Source of the DNA: Luteimonas aquatica
GTDB lineage: Bacteria; Pseudomonadota; Gammaproteobacteria; Xanthomonadales; Xanthomonadaceae
Direction of reading: 5' to 3'
Assembly (NCBI RefSeq): GCF_022662575.1
Contig: NZ_JALBFU010000001.1
Location: 1,057,810-1,121,809 of the forward strand
Length of the DNA stretch: 64,000 nucleotides
The notes under the pieces are model-generated. The model did not search any database. It was not told where the DNA came from and saw only the letters and a program-made list of their open reading frames with translations. Positions within the stretch are counted from its first letter, which is position 1, and each line of letters opens with the position of its first letter. The translations under genes were made by a program, and so were the position numbers. Of the stretch, positions 49,455 to 58,791 are shown piece by piece.

Positions 49455-50057
49455 ATGGGAAGAAAAGCCGATGGTGCGCAGGTCCACGAACTGCTGTTGC
49501 AGGCATTGGAGACGGAGCGTGGCGGCATCGAGATCTACACGGCCGCGATCAAGGCGGCGAAGAACGAAGACCTGCGCAAGGAATGGCAGGGCTATCTGGA
49601 GGAAACCCGCACCCACGAACGGGTGCTGACGCACGTCTTCGGCGAGCTCGGCATGGACCTCGAGGAGAAAAGCCCCGGTCGCGCGGTGGTCGCGCACCTC
49701 GGCGCCTCGCTCGTGCAGGCCATCGAGATGGCCGCGTCGAAGGCCGACCCCGCGGCGGCCGAACTGGTGGCCGCCGAATGCGTGGTGCTGGCCGAAACCA
49801 AGGATCACCAGAATTGGGAGTTGATCGGACAGGTGGCGCGGCAAGGCGGCCCGCATGCGGCGCTGTTCCAGCAGGCTTTCGAGGCGGTGGAGAGCGACGA
49901 GGACCATCACCTCTATCACACCAAGGGCTGGTGCCGTGAGCTGTGGATCCAAAGCCTCGGGATGCCGGCCGTGCTGCCTCCGCCAGAGGAGGTAAAGCAT
50001 GTCGAGACGGCGATCGGCGCCGCGCGCGCCGAGAAGGCACGCGAAAAAATGATGTGA
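49455..50057 (+). CDS. Ferritin-like di-iron domain protein
   Basis: A 200-residue, mostly helical protein resembling the rubrerythrin/ferritin-like superfamily. Candidate carboxylate/histidine ligands occur as ETERGG, EETRTHERVL, AECVVLAETKDHQNWEL and ESDEDHHLYHTKG, that is E...ExxH twice. The start MGRKADGAQ at 49455 is preferred because GGAGCATCGAG lies just upstream; an ATG 55 codons earlier gives an unlike extension. Genes of this type are often stress-induced. It is divergent from the ku operon and 16 bases before an SDR gene. Confidence 0.78.
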   Translation: MGRKADGAQVHELLLQALETERGGIEIYTAAIKAAKNEDLRKEWQGYLEETRTHERVLTHVFGELGMDLEEKSPGRAVVAHLGASLVQAIEMAASKADPAAAELVAAECVVLAETKDHQNWELIGQVARQGGPHAALFQQAFEAVESDEDHHLYHTKGWCRELWIQSLGMPAVLPPPEEVKHVETAIGAARAEKAREKMM

Positions 50058-50073
50058 CGACCAAGGACGCCCC

Positions 50074-51048
50074 ATGACCGCCCCGAAAAGCGCATCCGCG
50101 ACAGCCAAGCGGCAGCGCAAGATCCAGAAACGCATCGACGCCAAGCCGCCGGCGAAGAAGGCCGCGAAATCCACGCCCGTGCAGGCCGGTCCCAGAAAGC
50201 AGCCGCAGAACCCGCTGCCCGCGCAGCACCTGCGCAAGCCGGGACTCGAGGCCGACCTGCGCCTGCCGCCCCGCTATCTGGCCGAGGATTATCGCGGCAG
50301 CGGCAAGCTCGAGGGCATGGCGGCGATCGTCACCGGCGGCGACTCGGGCATCGGCCGCGCCGTGGCCGTGCTGTTCGCGCGCGAAGGCGCCGACATCGCC
50401 GTCCTGTATCTGAGCGAGCACGAGGATGCCGAGCAGACCAGGCGCGACGTCGAGCACGAGGGCCGGCGCTGCCTGCTGATCTCCGGCGACGTGCGTGACA
50501 GCGCCTTCTGCCGCAAGGCCGCCGCGCAGGTCAAGCGCGAGTTCGGGCGCATCGATGTCCTGGTCAACAACGCCGCCTTCCAGCTCCATGCCGAGCGCAT
50601 CGAGGACATCACCGACGAGCATCTGCAGGAAACCCTGCAGACCAACATCGGCGGCTACTTCCACATGGCGCGCGCCGTGGTGCCGCTGATGGAGCGCGGC
50701 GCGAGCATCGTCAACAACGGATCAGAAACCGGCTTGTTCGGCAGCAAGCACCTGCTCGACTATTCGGCCACCAAGGGGGCGATCCATGCCTTCACCAAGG
50801 CGCTTGCGGGCAATCTGCTCGAACGCGGCATCCGCGTGAACTGCGTCGCCCCGGGGCCGGTCTGGACTCCGCTCAATCCGGCCGACAGGCCCGCCGCCGA
50901 GGTGGCGAAATTCGGCCAGGACAGCGCCATGGGCCGTCCCGCGCAGCCGGAGGAGATCTCGCCGGCGTTCGTCTTCCTGGCCTCTCCGGTCACCGCCGCC
51001 TACGTCAACGGCATCGTCCTGCCCGTCATGGGCGGGCCCCACGGCTGA
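50074..51048 (+). CDS. Short-chain dehydrogenase/reductase, general-stress type
   Basis: A 324-residue SDR. The first 55 residues are Lys/Ala/Pro-rich and disordered, the PAQHLRKPGLEADLRLPPRYLAEDYRGSGKLEG lead-in is typical of YhdF/YdaD-like stress SDRs, and the Rossmann domain has AAIVTGGDSGIGRAVAVLF, LVNNAA, and the catalytic Tyr230-x3-Lys234 (DYSATKG). Substrate unknown. It follows the ferritin-like gene by 16 bases, so the two are probably one operon. Confidence 0.88.
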   Translation: MTAPKSASATAKRQRKIQKRIDAKPPAKKAAKSTPVQAGPRKQPQNPLPAQHLRKPGLEADLRLPPRYLAEDYRGSGKLEGMAAIVTGGDSGIGRAVAVLFAREGADIAVLYLSEHEDAEQTRRDVEHEGRRCLLISGDVRDSAFCRKAAAQVKREFGRIDVLVNNAAFQLHAERIEDITDEHLQETLQTNIGGYFHMARAVVPLMERGASIVNNGSETGLFGSKHLLDYSATKGAIHAFTKALAGNLLERGIRVNCVAPGPVWTPLNPADRPAAEVAKFGQDSAMGRPAQPEEISPAFVFLASPVTAAYVNGIVLPVMGGPHG

Positions 51049-51116
51049 TCCGCGAACGCTTGGGGGAAAGGCCCCGCGGCGGCCGGCCGCGCCTCCCGTC
51101 GGCCGCGCGCCGGCCG

Positions 51117-51122
51117 TATAAT
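51117..51122 (+). promoter_or_regulatory. Candidate -10 element before the TonB-dependent receptor gene
   Basis: A perfect TATAAT 88 bases ahead of the receptor's chosen ATG. No convincing -35 or Fur box is seen in the GC-rich sequence upstream. Confidence 0.35.
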
Positions 51123-51209
51123 CACGGCGCTGCGCGAGGCTCCGGCCCGCGCCTCCAACGCCTCAAGCCGACGCCAGAGGAATGTCTTTCTTCCCCTGGA
51201 ATCGCATGC

Positions 51210-53447
51210 ATGTCCGTGCCTTGCCGCTCGTGGTGGTCTCCTTTCCTTTCCGCTCCTGACGCCGTGCTTCCCTGTTCCGCCGGGAGGCGCCGGCGGCGCA
51301 CGCCATTGGCGAAGGCCGTCGTAGCCGCCATGCTCGCGCTCGCCGCGGGACACGCGTGGGCGCAATCGCCGCCCGTGGAGGCGGCCGCTGCGCATGCGGA
51401 CGAAGCGAAAACGCTGGACACGGTGCAGGTCACCGCCAACCAGCTCGGCACCGTCACCGAGGGCAGCGGCGCGTATACGCCAGGCACCATCGCCACCGCC
51501 ACGCGGCTGGTGCTCACGCCGCGGCAGACGCCGCAGACCATCAGCGTAATCACCCGCCAGCAGATGGACGACTTCGGCATGACCGGCATCGACGATGTCA
51601 TGCGCGTCACGCCCGGACTGAGCATCGTGACTTACGACAGCGAGCGCACCGAGTACTACGCGCGCGGCTTCCCGGTGCAGAACTTCCAGTACGACGGCAT
51701 CCCGATGCAGCGCGATTCGGCCTACTCCGCCGGCAATACGCTCAGCGACATGGCCATCTACGACCGCGTCGAGGTGCTCAAGGGCGCGACCGGGCTGCTG
51801 ACCGGCATCGGCGATCCGGGCGCCACCATCAACCTGATCCGCAAGAAGCCCGCGCGCGAGGGCCTGCGCGGCAGCGCCACCCTGGGCGCTGGCTCCTGGG
51901 ATGAGTACCGCGCCGAAATCGACGTCGGCGGACCGCTGCGCGAGGACGGCCGCGTGCGCGGCCGCGCGGTGGCCGCGTTCCAGGACGCGCACGCCCACAC
52001 CGACCACTACCGGCGGCGCAACGAAGTCCTGTACGGCATCCTGGAGGCCGACCTGGACGACGGCACGCTGCTCACCGTCGGCGCCGACTACCAGGACAGC
52101 GACCCGCGCGGCTCCAGCTGGGGCGGCATCCCGCTGCTCGACGGCAACGGCGATTTCTACCGCAGGCCGCGCTCGTTCAACAACGGCGCGCGCTGGAGCC
52201 GCTGGCGCCAGTACACCCGCACCGGCTTCGCCACGCTCGAGCACCGCTTCGGCGACGACTGGATCGCCAAGCTGCAGCTCAACCACCAGGTCAACGGCTA
52301 CGACGCCGCGCTCGGCGCCGCCGCCTCCGGCAATCCCGATCCGCTCACCGGCACCGGCGTCGGCCTGTGGCTGGGACAGTACGTCGGCAAGACCGTCAGC
52401 AACGCCGCCGATTTCTATCTCAGCGGCCGCTTCCGGTGGTTCGGCCGCGAGCACGAACTGGTGGTCGGCGGCAGCGTGTCGCGCAAGCGCTGGACCAATA
52501 CCGGCTACTCCGCGCCCGCGGACTACCCGCTGCAGGTTCCCGACTACCGCACCTGGGACGGCGACATCCCTGAGCCGGCCTGGATCCCCAGCTTCGCCAA
52601 CGACGACGTCACCCGCGAAAGCGGCCTGTACCTGGTCGGCCGCTTCGATCTCGCCGATCCGCTCAAGGCCATCGTCGGCAGCCGCATCGCCAACTACAGA
52701 TCGGTCGATATCGACAAGAGCGGCATCGTGGTGCCCTACGCCGGCCTGGTCTACGACCTGAGCCCGCATCTGTCCGCCTTCGCCAGCTACACCACGATCT
52801 TCAAGCCGCAGAGCAACCAGGACGAGCAAGGCCGCAGGCTCGACCCCTTGGAAGGCCGCAACTACGAGGCCGGCCTCAAGGCGGAGTTCTACGACGGCCG
52901 CCTCAACGCCAGCGTAGCCGCGTTCCGGCTCGAGCAGGACAATTTCCCGCAGCCCACCGGCGGGCGCACGCCGAGCGGCGGCATCGCCTACCGCGCCCTG
53001 CCCGGCGTGCGCACCCAAGGCTACGAGCTCGAACTGTCCGGACAGCTGCGCCCCGGCTGGCAGATCCAGGGCGGCTATACGCGCAAGGTGGCGCGGCAGT
53101 CCGGCGAGAAGATCTCGACGCTGGAGCCGGAAGACCAGTTCAGCGTGCACACCAGCTATCGCCTGCGCGGCTCGCTGCAAGGCTGGACGGTCGGCGGCGG
53201 CGCACGCTGGCAGAGCTCGACCTGGGGATCGATCCCGCTGCCCGCCGGGGGCACGGTCGAGCATCGCACGGCGCCTTACTGGCTGCTCGACCTGATGGCC
53301 CGCCACGAGTTCAACGAACGGCTGTCGGCGACGCTCAATGTCGGCAACCTGCTCGACAAGCGCTACTACACGATCTTCGATGTCTACAGCACCTACACCT
53401 GGGGAGAGCCGCGGAACGTGCGCCTGGCGGTGACCTACCGCTTTTGA
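51210..53447 (+). CDS. TonB-dependent siderophore receptor
   Basis: A 745-residue outer-membrane receptor of the siderophore (FpvA/FhuE/FoxA) class. A long N-region with RRRRRTP precedes the signal helix (AVVAAMLALAAGHAWA), followed by a TonB box-like TLDTVQVTAN, the plug domain with QTISVITRQQMDDFGMTGIDDVMRVTPGLS and GATGLLTGIGDPGATINLIRK, and a 22-strand barrel ending in RLAVTYRF with the terminal Phe of outer-membrane proteins. It imports a ferric chelate using TonB energy. The start at 51210 is the best ATG for a signal peptide; the exact start is uncertain. Confidence 0.9.
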   Translation: MSVPCRSWWSPFLSAPDAVLPCSAGRRRRRTPLAKAVVAAMLALAAGHAWAQSPPVEAAAAHADEAKTLDTVQVTANQLGTVTEGSGAYTPGTIATATRLVLTPRQTPQTISVITRQQMDDFGMTGIDDVMRVTPGLSIVTYDSERTEYYARGFPVQNFQYDGIPMQRDSAYSAGNTLSDMAIYDRVEVLKGATGLLTGIGDPGATINLIRKKPAREGLRGSATLGAGSWDEYRAEIDVGGPLREDGRVRGRAVAAFQDAHAHTDHYRRRNEVLYGILEADLDDGTLLTVGADYQDSDPRGSSWGGIPLLDGNGDFYRRPRSFNNGARWSRWRQYTRTGFATLEHRFGDDWIAKLQLNHQVNGYDAALGAAASGNPDPLTGTGVGLWLGQYVGKTVSNAADFYLSGRFRWFGREHELVVGGSVSRKRWTNTGYSAPADYPLQVPDYRTWDGDIPEPAWIPSFANDDVTRESGLYLVGRFDLADPLKAIVGSRIANYRSVDIDKSGIVVPYAGLVYDLSPHLSAFASYTTIFKPQSNQDEQGRRLDPLEGRNYEAGLKAEFYDGRLNASVAAFRLEQDNFPQPTGGRTPSGGIAYRALPGVRTQGYELELSGQLRPGWQIQGGYTRKVARQSGEKISTLEPEDQFSVHTSYRLRGSLQGWTVGGGARWQSSTWGSIPLPAGGTVEHRTAPYWLLDLMARHEFNERLSATLNVGNLLDKRYYTIFDVYSTYTWGEPRNVRLAVTYRF

Positions 53448-53469
53448 TGCCGGGCCGGCGGCGCCGGCC

Positions 53470-54147
53470 ATGCAGGGCTGGCGGGCCGTCGTTGAACTTT
53501 CCCTCCACCGCCGCGCTCCAAGTCCGGTCGTTGCACGGACGCTGCCAGGGAAGCGCAGCCGACGAGTGGAGGGAACCGGAGGGAGAGCGCTGGCCTGCCT
53601 TGCCGTGGTGCTCGTGCACCTCCTGCTCTGGCGGATGCTCGTCCTGGCGCCGCCGCCTCCCCATCGCGCACCGGCCACGGCTGTGGTCTGGATCGATCCG
53701 CCCGCCGCCCCGACGCCGCTTGCCCGGCCGCCGGGGCCGTCGCAACGCAGGGCGCCGGCGGCCTCCCATCGCCCGCGGCCGGCCCGCACGCGCGCGCCAC
53801 GACCCGCGACGGCAACCGTGGATGCGCCTCCCCCTTCCTCCGGCGCCGCCGACATCCTCGCGCAGGCGCATCGATGGGTACGCGCCAACGAACCGATCGT
53901 GATCGCGCCGGCCGACCCGATGCGCTCGCATATTCCCAGGCTGCCCGGCAAGAAAGGATGGCTTCCCGCGCCGCCGCCGCCCCCGACCCTGGAAGGCATC
54001 GACCGCGGGCGGCGGATGATGGGCGAAGCGGGATACCTGCAGGACTTCTGCGCGCGGACACGCATGTCGATTGCGGCGCTCGAGCCGCAGGGGGACAGTC
54101 CGGAACTGCAACGCCAGCGCAGGCGATGGCAGGCCTACTGCCGATAG
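53470..54147 (+). CDS. Proline-rich membrane-anchored protein of unknown function
   Basis: A 225-residue protein with a basic N-terminus, one transmembrane helix (about 41-58, LACLAVVLVHLLLWRMLVL), a Pro/Ala/Arg-rich stretch (about 60-120) and a C-terminal region with MRSHIPRLPGKKGWLP, GIDRGRRMMGEAGYLQDFCARTRMSI and a terminal WQAYCR. The layout (cytosolic stub, single helix, Pro-rich periplasmic spacer) resembles the first half of TonB, but no TonB C-terminal domain is present. It starts 22 bases after the TonB-dependent receptor gene and may be co-transcribed. Two C-terminal cysteines could form a disulfide. Confidence 0.6.
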   Translation: MQGWRAVVELSLHRRAPSPVVARTLPGKRSRRVEGTGGRALACLAVVLVHLLLWRMLVLAPPPPHRAPATAVVWIDPPAAPTPLARPPGPSQRRAPAASHRPRPARTRAPRPATATVDAPPPSSGAADILAQAHRWVRANEPIVIAPADPMRSHIPRLPGKKGWLPAPPPPPTLEGIDRGRRMMGEAGYLQDFCARTRMSIAALEPQGDSPELQRQRRRWQAYCR

Positions 54148-54269
54148 CCGTCCGCGACGGCCCGAACAGCCGCGCGCGCCGGCCATGGACCGGCGCGGCA
54201 CTCCGATCGCCGTTGATTCCGCCGCGACGGGCGCCTAGGATTTCGGCACCGACTTTTCCTGGCCACGCG

Positions 54270-55490
54270 ATGTCCTTGCGCAAGCGACAGGTTTCACGAG
54301 GCGTCGCGGACGATCTGCGCGGCATCGGACAACTCGCGATCGACGGCGTGATCGGCGCTGCCGAACTGGTCGAGGCCACGCATGCCGCGATCACGTACCT
54401 GCCTGCGGCGATAGGCCGCCCGGCCCCTGCCGCCACCACCGGCGTGACCGGATTGGCGTACCGCAGCGTTCGCGGTCTCACCCGCCTGGTGGGCGACGGC
54501 ATGGACCTGTCGCTGTCCGCGTTCGCCTCGACGCTGGGCAGCGTCGGCCCGTCGCCGTGGCGCGATGCGATCCTCTCCGCGATCAACGGCGTGCTGGGCG
54601 ATCACCTGGAAGCCAGCGGCAATCCGCTGGCGATCCCCATGCGGTTTCGACGCGATGGGCAGGAACTGCCGCTGGCGCGCGGCGCCCTGCGCGCACGGCT
54701 GCCTCAAGCCGGCGGCAAGCTGCTGGTCATGGTGCACGGCCTGTGCATGAACGACAGGCAGTGGAAATACGATGGCCACGACCACGGCGAAGCCCTCGCG
54801 CGCACCTTGGGCTACACCCCGGTCTACCTGCACTACAACTCCGGACGGCGCATCTCGGACAACGGACGGGAACTGGCCGGGTTGCTCGAGCGATTGCTCA
54901 AGGCCTGGCCGGTCGACGTGGAGGACGTCGTGTTCCTGTGCCACAGCATGGGCGGGCTGGTGGTCAGGAGCGCGCTCGAGGCCGGCCTGCGCAAGGACAA
55001 GTCCTGGACGCGGTTGCCGCTGCGTGCCGTATTCCTGGGCACCCCGCATCATGGCGCGCCGCTGGAACGCGCCGGCAACTGGGCCGAGCAACTGATTGCC
55101 TTCAGCCCCTACAGCGCCCCGTTCGTGCGCCTGAGCCAGCTGCGCAGCGCGGGCATCCAGGATCTTCGCCACGGCAACCTCCTCGATCGCGACTGGAAAC
55201 GCGGCAACGGCCGCGAGGACAACCGAACCCCGCTGCCGCTCCCCGCGGCGGTCCGCGCCTACGCCATCGCCGCGACCACGCAGGCGGCACGCCGGGACGG
55301 CAAGCCCCGCCGCCTGAGCGGCGACGGACTGGTCCCGGTCGCCAGCGCCCTGGGCGATCACGCCAATCCCGCTTTCGACCTCGGCATTCCCGCGTCGCGG
55401 CGATGGATCGGGTACGGCATCAATCATCTCGAGCTTCTTGGCGATGCGGCCGTGTACGCGCGCATCCGGCGGTGGCTGAAGGCGGACTAG
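54270..55490 (+). CDS. Lipase-like alpha/beta hydrolase with N-terminal helical region
   Basis: A 406-residue protein. The first 130 residues are helical and hydrophobic in patches (IGQLAIDGVIGAAELVEATHAAITYLPAAIG) but without a clear signal peptide. The hydrolase part shows LLVMVHGLCMNDRQW (oxyanion), the nucleophile Ser226 in FLCHSMGGLVVRSAL, and HHGAPLER; a PGAP1/lipase-type fold. GDGLVPVASALGDH and a late His in GINHLELL supply the Asp/His. Similar to uncharacterised esterases. The start MSLRKRQVS at 54270 is chosen because the upstream in-frame part overlaps the previous gene. Confidence 0.8.
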   Translation: MSLRKRQVSRGVADDLRGIGQLAIDGVIGAAELVEATHAAITYLPAAIGRPAPAATTGVTGLAYRSVRGLTRLVGDGMDLSLSAFASTLGSVGPSPWRDAILSAINGVLGDHLEASGNPLAIPMRFRRDGQELPLARGALRARLPQAGGKLLVMVHGLCMNDRQWKYDGHDHGEALARTLGYTPVYLHYNSGRRISDNGRELAGLLERLLKAWPVDVEDVVFLCHSMGGLVVRSALEAGLRKDKSWTRLPLRAVFLGTPHHGAPLERAGNWAEQLIAFSPYSAPFVRLSQLRSAGIQDLRHGNLLDRDWKRGNGREDNRTPLPLPAAVRAYAIAATTQAARRDGKPRRLSGDGLVPVASALGDHANPAFDLGIPASRRWIGYGINHLELLGDAAVYARIRRWLKAD

Positions 55491-55934
55491 CCTCTTTCCA
55501 CCGCATCGCGCGTCCGATCGCCGGCGCATCGACAGGCCGCCGCCAATAGCCCTTCCAGCCGGTGTCGAACGAGGCATCACGATTTCACGGCGCCATCACG
55601 GCCTCGCGCGGCGGCGGCATCGCATGCCGAAGCATCCGGACACCGCGCACGTCCTTCTCGTCCGGCCACCGGCAAACCCAATCCCGTTCGCTCTTCGCAT
55701 TCCGTGATGCGTCTTCAATTCAGAAAACCGCTTGTGCGCAAAACCTAGGGATTACCCCAGTTAACACGATCCAATCCCGCGCCCATCCTGATTTCGGCGA
55801 AAGCTTCGCAGCACCGTTTGCGTTGCGGCGGGCGCCGACGGCAAGACGCCGCTCGACCCGCAGATTCCGCGGCCGCCAGGCTCGTCTCCGGACAGCATGT
55901 TTGCCGGCCTTCCTCTCCATGACGCGAGGCGCAT
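55491..55934. other. 444-base intergenic region
   Basis: No gene supported. Local AT content rises around 55690-55770 (TTCGCTCTTCGC, AATTCAGAAAACC, GGGATTACCCCAGTTAACAC), suggesting a promoter for the downstream large gene. A half-match to the HrpX plant-inducible-promoter box was examined and not accepted. Confidence 0.4.
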
Positions 55935-58724
55935 ATGGCTATCGGACCTGCCGGCAATCAGAGCAAAAGCGTCAACACTCCCACCGGCGCAAACGAACAC
56001 TATGTTTCGCCGAGCAAGGCGGACCTCGAGAAGCTGGCGGACAAGCTGCACGACGTCGGCGAGAAGAAAGCCAAGAAGGACGACTACGACCGGCGCCTGG
56101 AATCGTTGTCCAACGAATTCCTCCCGACCCTCAGCCAGGAGGACCGCGGCCGCTTCCTCGGCGTGATCCTCGAGAAGGACAAGGGCGCCACGGAGTCCTG
56201 GCTGCAGAGCGCCCGCCTGGACAAGATGGTCGACAGCGGCCGCATCGGCGCCGAGGACCGAACCCGGGTCCTGGACGCCGTCGGGCGCGGCTACACCGAC
56301 AACCACATCGGCAAGGACAAGGCGTCGAAGCTCATCGACACCGACAACCCGGGCGGAAGCGACAAGCCCGATCCGTCGCCTCCCCCGGACAAGAGCGACG
56401 CGCCGAAGGATGTACTCGCCGACGGCTACAAGGAAATCGGGCCGGACGACAAGTTCGTCTACGAAGACATCAAGAACGTGTCGTATCCGGGCGAATATGC
56501 CGACGGTTGGCTCCGCTTCGACACCCAGGGCGGCGGCAAGTACGCGGTCAACGAAGCCAACTCGCCGGGCGCCTACGCCGCCGCCAAGCAGAAGTACCTC
56601 GACGTCGGCCGGCAGACGATCGACAACGCCCGCGATCGCGCCGGCCTCGACCCCATCGCCGATACCGACCTGTTCTCGCTGCAGACCAGCGAGGAAGTGG
56701 ACGGCCACAAGCTCAAGGTCGGCGATGCCGCCATGAAGCTGATGGTGGACGAGATCAAGGGCAAGAAGGATCTGTACGAGGACAGCCCGCAGGCGGAGTT
56801 CCTCCGCCTGATCGAGGCGCGCAGCGCGGTCACCAACGGGAAGTTCGTGCATCCGGTGTACGAGAACCGCAACATCAACGTCGGCGGCGTCACCATCACC
56901 GAGTCCGAGAACCTGGTCAAGCTCGAGCCGGCGGACATGCGGGACATGCTCGACGAGGGCGCCATCAACCAGAAGCTCGACCAGGTGATGCGGAACGAGC
57001 AGGTCTCCACGCTCTATCAGAAGAGCCTGAAGGAAGCCATCGGCAAAGTGCCCGAAAGCGACCGCAAGGACATGGCCGACAAGCTGGCCAAGGTCGTCGA
57101 GAGCCCCGACTACGTGGCGGAGGCCGGCAAGCTGCCGGCCTGGGACAAGCCGCGGATGCAGGCCGACGTGGAGGACGCGATCTCGCAGCTGTCCCTGCTC
57201 GATCCCGAGCGCGCCAAGGGCGCCGGGCAGAAGTTCGCCGTCAACGCGCTCGCCAGCGACATCGACGCGTCCTTCGCCAACCCCGACGAGATCGGCGACG
57301 ACGCCAAGGTGGACGCGGTCGATGCCGGCCTGGAAGCGATCACCAACGGCATCGAGAAGGCCGGCCTGCCGTTCGATCTGGCCGACAAGATCGACGGCTT
57401 CCTCAAGGACGGCGGCGACAAGGCAAAGACGGATTTCGCCGACATCGCCGCGGAACTGCGCCAGGAAGGGCATTCCCAGGAGGACATCGACAAGGTCTTC
57501 GGCCGCTTCGACTTCAGCAGCGACAAGAAGGCATCGATCCGGTCGCTCTACGACAGCCTGGATTCCAACGGCGTGCTGCCGGCGGTGACCGGGGCGATCG
57601 GCATCGCCTCGACGGTTCGCGGCCTGGTCAACGACGGCCTGGGCGAGACGCCGGAGGAGAAGCTCGCCACCGTCGGCGGCCTGGTCGAGATGGTCGGATC
57701 GCTGCCCGACACGACCAAGCTGCTAGGCAACCTGGTCAAGGGCGTCGACGGCTCGGCGCTCGATCTGCTCGGAGTCGACAAGTCGATCAAGTCCCACATG
57801 GGCGTGGAAACCAGGAACGGCAACCGCGCCGTCTCGGCCATCGGCGAAAACGTCGGCAGCACCGAGATCCCGGACGCCGACGGCGTCAAGAACGCCGACA
57901 AGGTTCTCGAGGGCCTGCGCGGCGCCGCAGGCGATCCCAACGGATCGCCGCCGAGCGACGGCCTGTTGTCGCGCATGTCGAAGTCGACGCTCAAGGTGTT
58001 GAGCGACTACTCGGGCAAGGCGGGCGGCCTGCTCGGCGTGGTGACCGGCGGAATGGACGCCGCGGCAACCTTCAACGACGACTCCTCGAGCGCCGAGAAG
58101 GCGTCCGCCGTGCTCGGCGTGATGTCCGGGACGCTCGACCTGGCGCCCGACGTCCTGAACGCGGGCGGCAAGTTCGTCTCCGCCGTGGGCGGAAAGGCGG
58201 CCGGCGAGGTCGCCGAGCGCGTGATCGGCGCCATCACCCGCGGCCTGGGTCCGGTCGGCGTGCTGCTGACGATCGCCTCCGAGCTGGTCTCGGTGTTCGT
58301 CAGCGACGCCAAGGAGAAGAAGGAGGCCAAGGAACAGTACGAGTGGTTCTCCAAGCTGGGAGAGGACGGCGTCACCAAGGGCGACTGGAACGTCAAGTAC
58401 GACTACGCCGTCACCACCCTCGCCCGCTTCGACGAGGCGCGCTCGTACATCGACAACGTGGATGATCTGAAGGACGACGACTGGGGCGGCCGACAGTCGC
58501 CCGGCGACCGCAGCATTTTCGACTTCCACCGCGAGGAGTTCGCCGACTTCAAGAGCAAGTGGGAGAAGGATCGCGGCGCGGACACCTACGTGGAATTCCT
58601 GGACCCGGACAAGCGCAAGGCCGACTTCAAGCGGGAAAAGGAGCAGATGGACGAAATGAAGGCCTACATGGACGCGCACCCGACCTATTTCCCGGGCTAC
58701 AACGATTGGGTGTTGGACCTTTGA
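55935..58724 (+). CDS. Large cysteine-free protein of unknown function, possible secreted effector or translocator
   Basis: A 929-residue, very hydrophilic Lys/Asp-rich protein with no signal peptide and not a single cysteine. N-terminal 200 residues are charged and probably helical, with a Pro/Asp-rich linker (about 135-155, DKPDPSPPPDKSDAP). The C-terminal third has four short hydrophobic, Gly-rich segments near 545-565, 697-712, 724-750 and 770-790 (ITRGLGPVGVLLTIASELVSVFVS), then a charged region containing YEWFSKLGEDGVTKGDWNVKYDYA. Absence of Cys, N-terminal lack of signal, and late hydrophobic segments resemble type III translocator/effector proteins such as HrpK or HrpF/NolX, but I cannot confirm homology. 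GAGG lies at a proper distance before the ATG. Confidence 0.7.
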   Translation: MAIGPAGNQSKSVNTPTGANEHYVSPSKADLEKLADKLHDVGEKKAKKDDYDRRLESLSNEFLPTLSQEDRGRFLGVILEKDKGATESWLQSARLDKMVDSGRIGAEDRTRVLDAVGRGYTDNHIGKDKASKLIDTDNPGGSDKPDPSPPPDKSDAPKDVLADGYKEIGPDDKFVYEDIKNVSYPGEYADGWLRFDTQGGGKYAVNEANSPGAYAAAKQKYLDVGRQTIDNARDRAGLDPIADTDLFSLQTSEEVDGHKLKVGDAAMKLMVDEIKGKKDLYEDSPQAEFLRLIEARSAVTNGKFVHPVYENRNINVGGVTITESENLVKLEPADMRDMLDEGAINQKLDQVMRNEQVSTLYQKSLKEAIGKVPESDRKDMADKLAKVVESPDYVAEAGKLPAWDKPRMQADVEDAISQLSLLDPERAKGAGQKFAVNALASDIDASFANPDEIGDDAKVDAVDAGLEAITNGIEKAGLPFDLADKIDGFLKDGGDKAKTDFADIAAELRQEGHSQEDIDKVFGRFDFSSDKKASIRSLYDSLDSNGVLPAVTGAIGIASTVRGLVNDGLGETPEEKLATVGGLVEMVGSLPDTTKLLGNLVKGVDGSALDLLGVDKSIKSHMGVETRNGNRAVSAIGENVGSTEIPDADGVKNADKVLEGLRGAAGDPNGSPPSDGLLSRMSKSTLKVLSDYSGKAGGLLGVVTGGMDAAATFNDDSSSAEKASAVLGVMSGTLDLAPDVLNAGGKFVSAVGGKAAGEVAERVIGAITRGLGPVGVLLTIASELVSVFVSDAKEKKEAKEQYEWFSKLGEDGVTKGDWNVKYDYAVTTLARFDEARSYIDNVDDLKDDDWGGRQSPGDRSIFDFHREEFADFKSKWEKDRGADTYVEFLDPDKRKADFKREKEQMDEMKAYMDAHPTYFPGYNDWVLDL

Positions 58725-58744
58725 ATTGGCCCCGCGAGGATTCC

Positions 58745-58763
58745 GCCGGCCCCTGGGGCCGGC
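58745..58763. terminator. Perfect GC hairpin between convergent genes
   Basis: GCCGGCCCC-T-GGGGCCGGC lies 21 bases after the stop of the large gene and 29 bases before the 3' end of arr. No T-run on either strand, so termination is only a guess. Confidence 0.35.
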
Positions 58764-58791
58764 ACGGGCCGGCCCCGCCTGGCGGGCGCGC

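Noticed and set aside
55694..55718. TTCGC-N15-TTCAA resembling a HrpX plant-inducible-promoter box before the large cysteine-free gene
   Set aside because: The second half-site does not match TTCGB and no clear -10 of the YANNNT type lies 30-32 bases downstream. It is suggestive with the gene's type III-like features but too weak to list.
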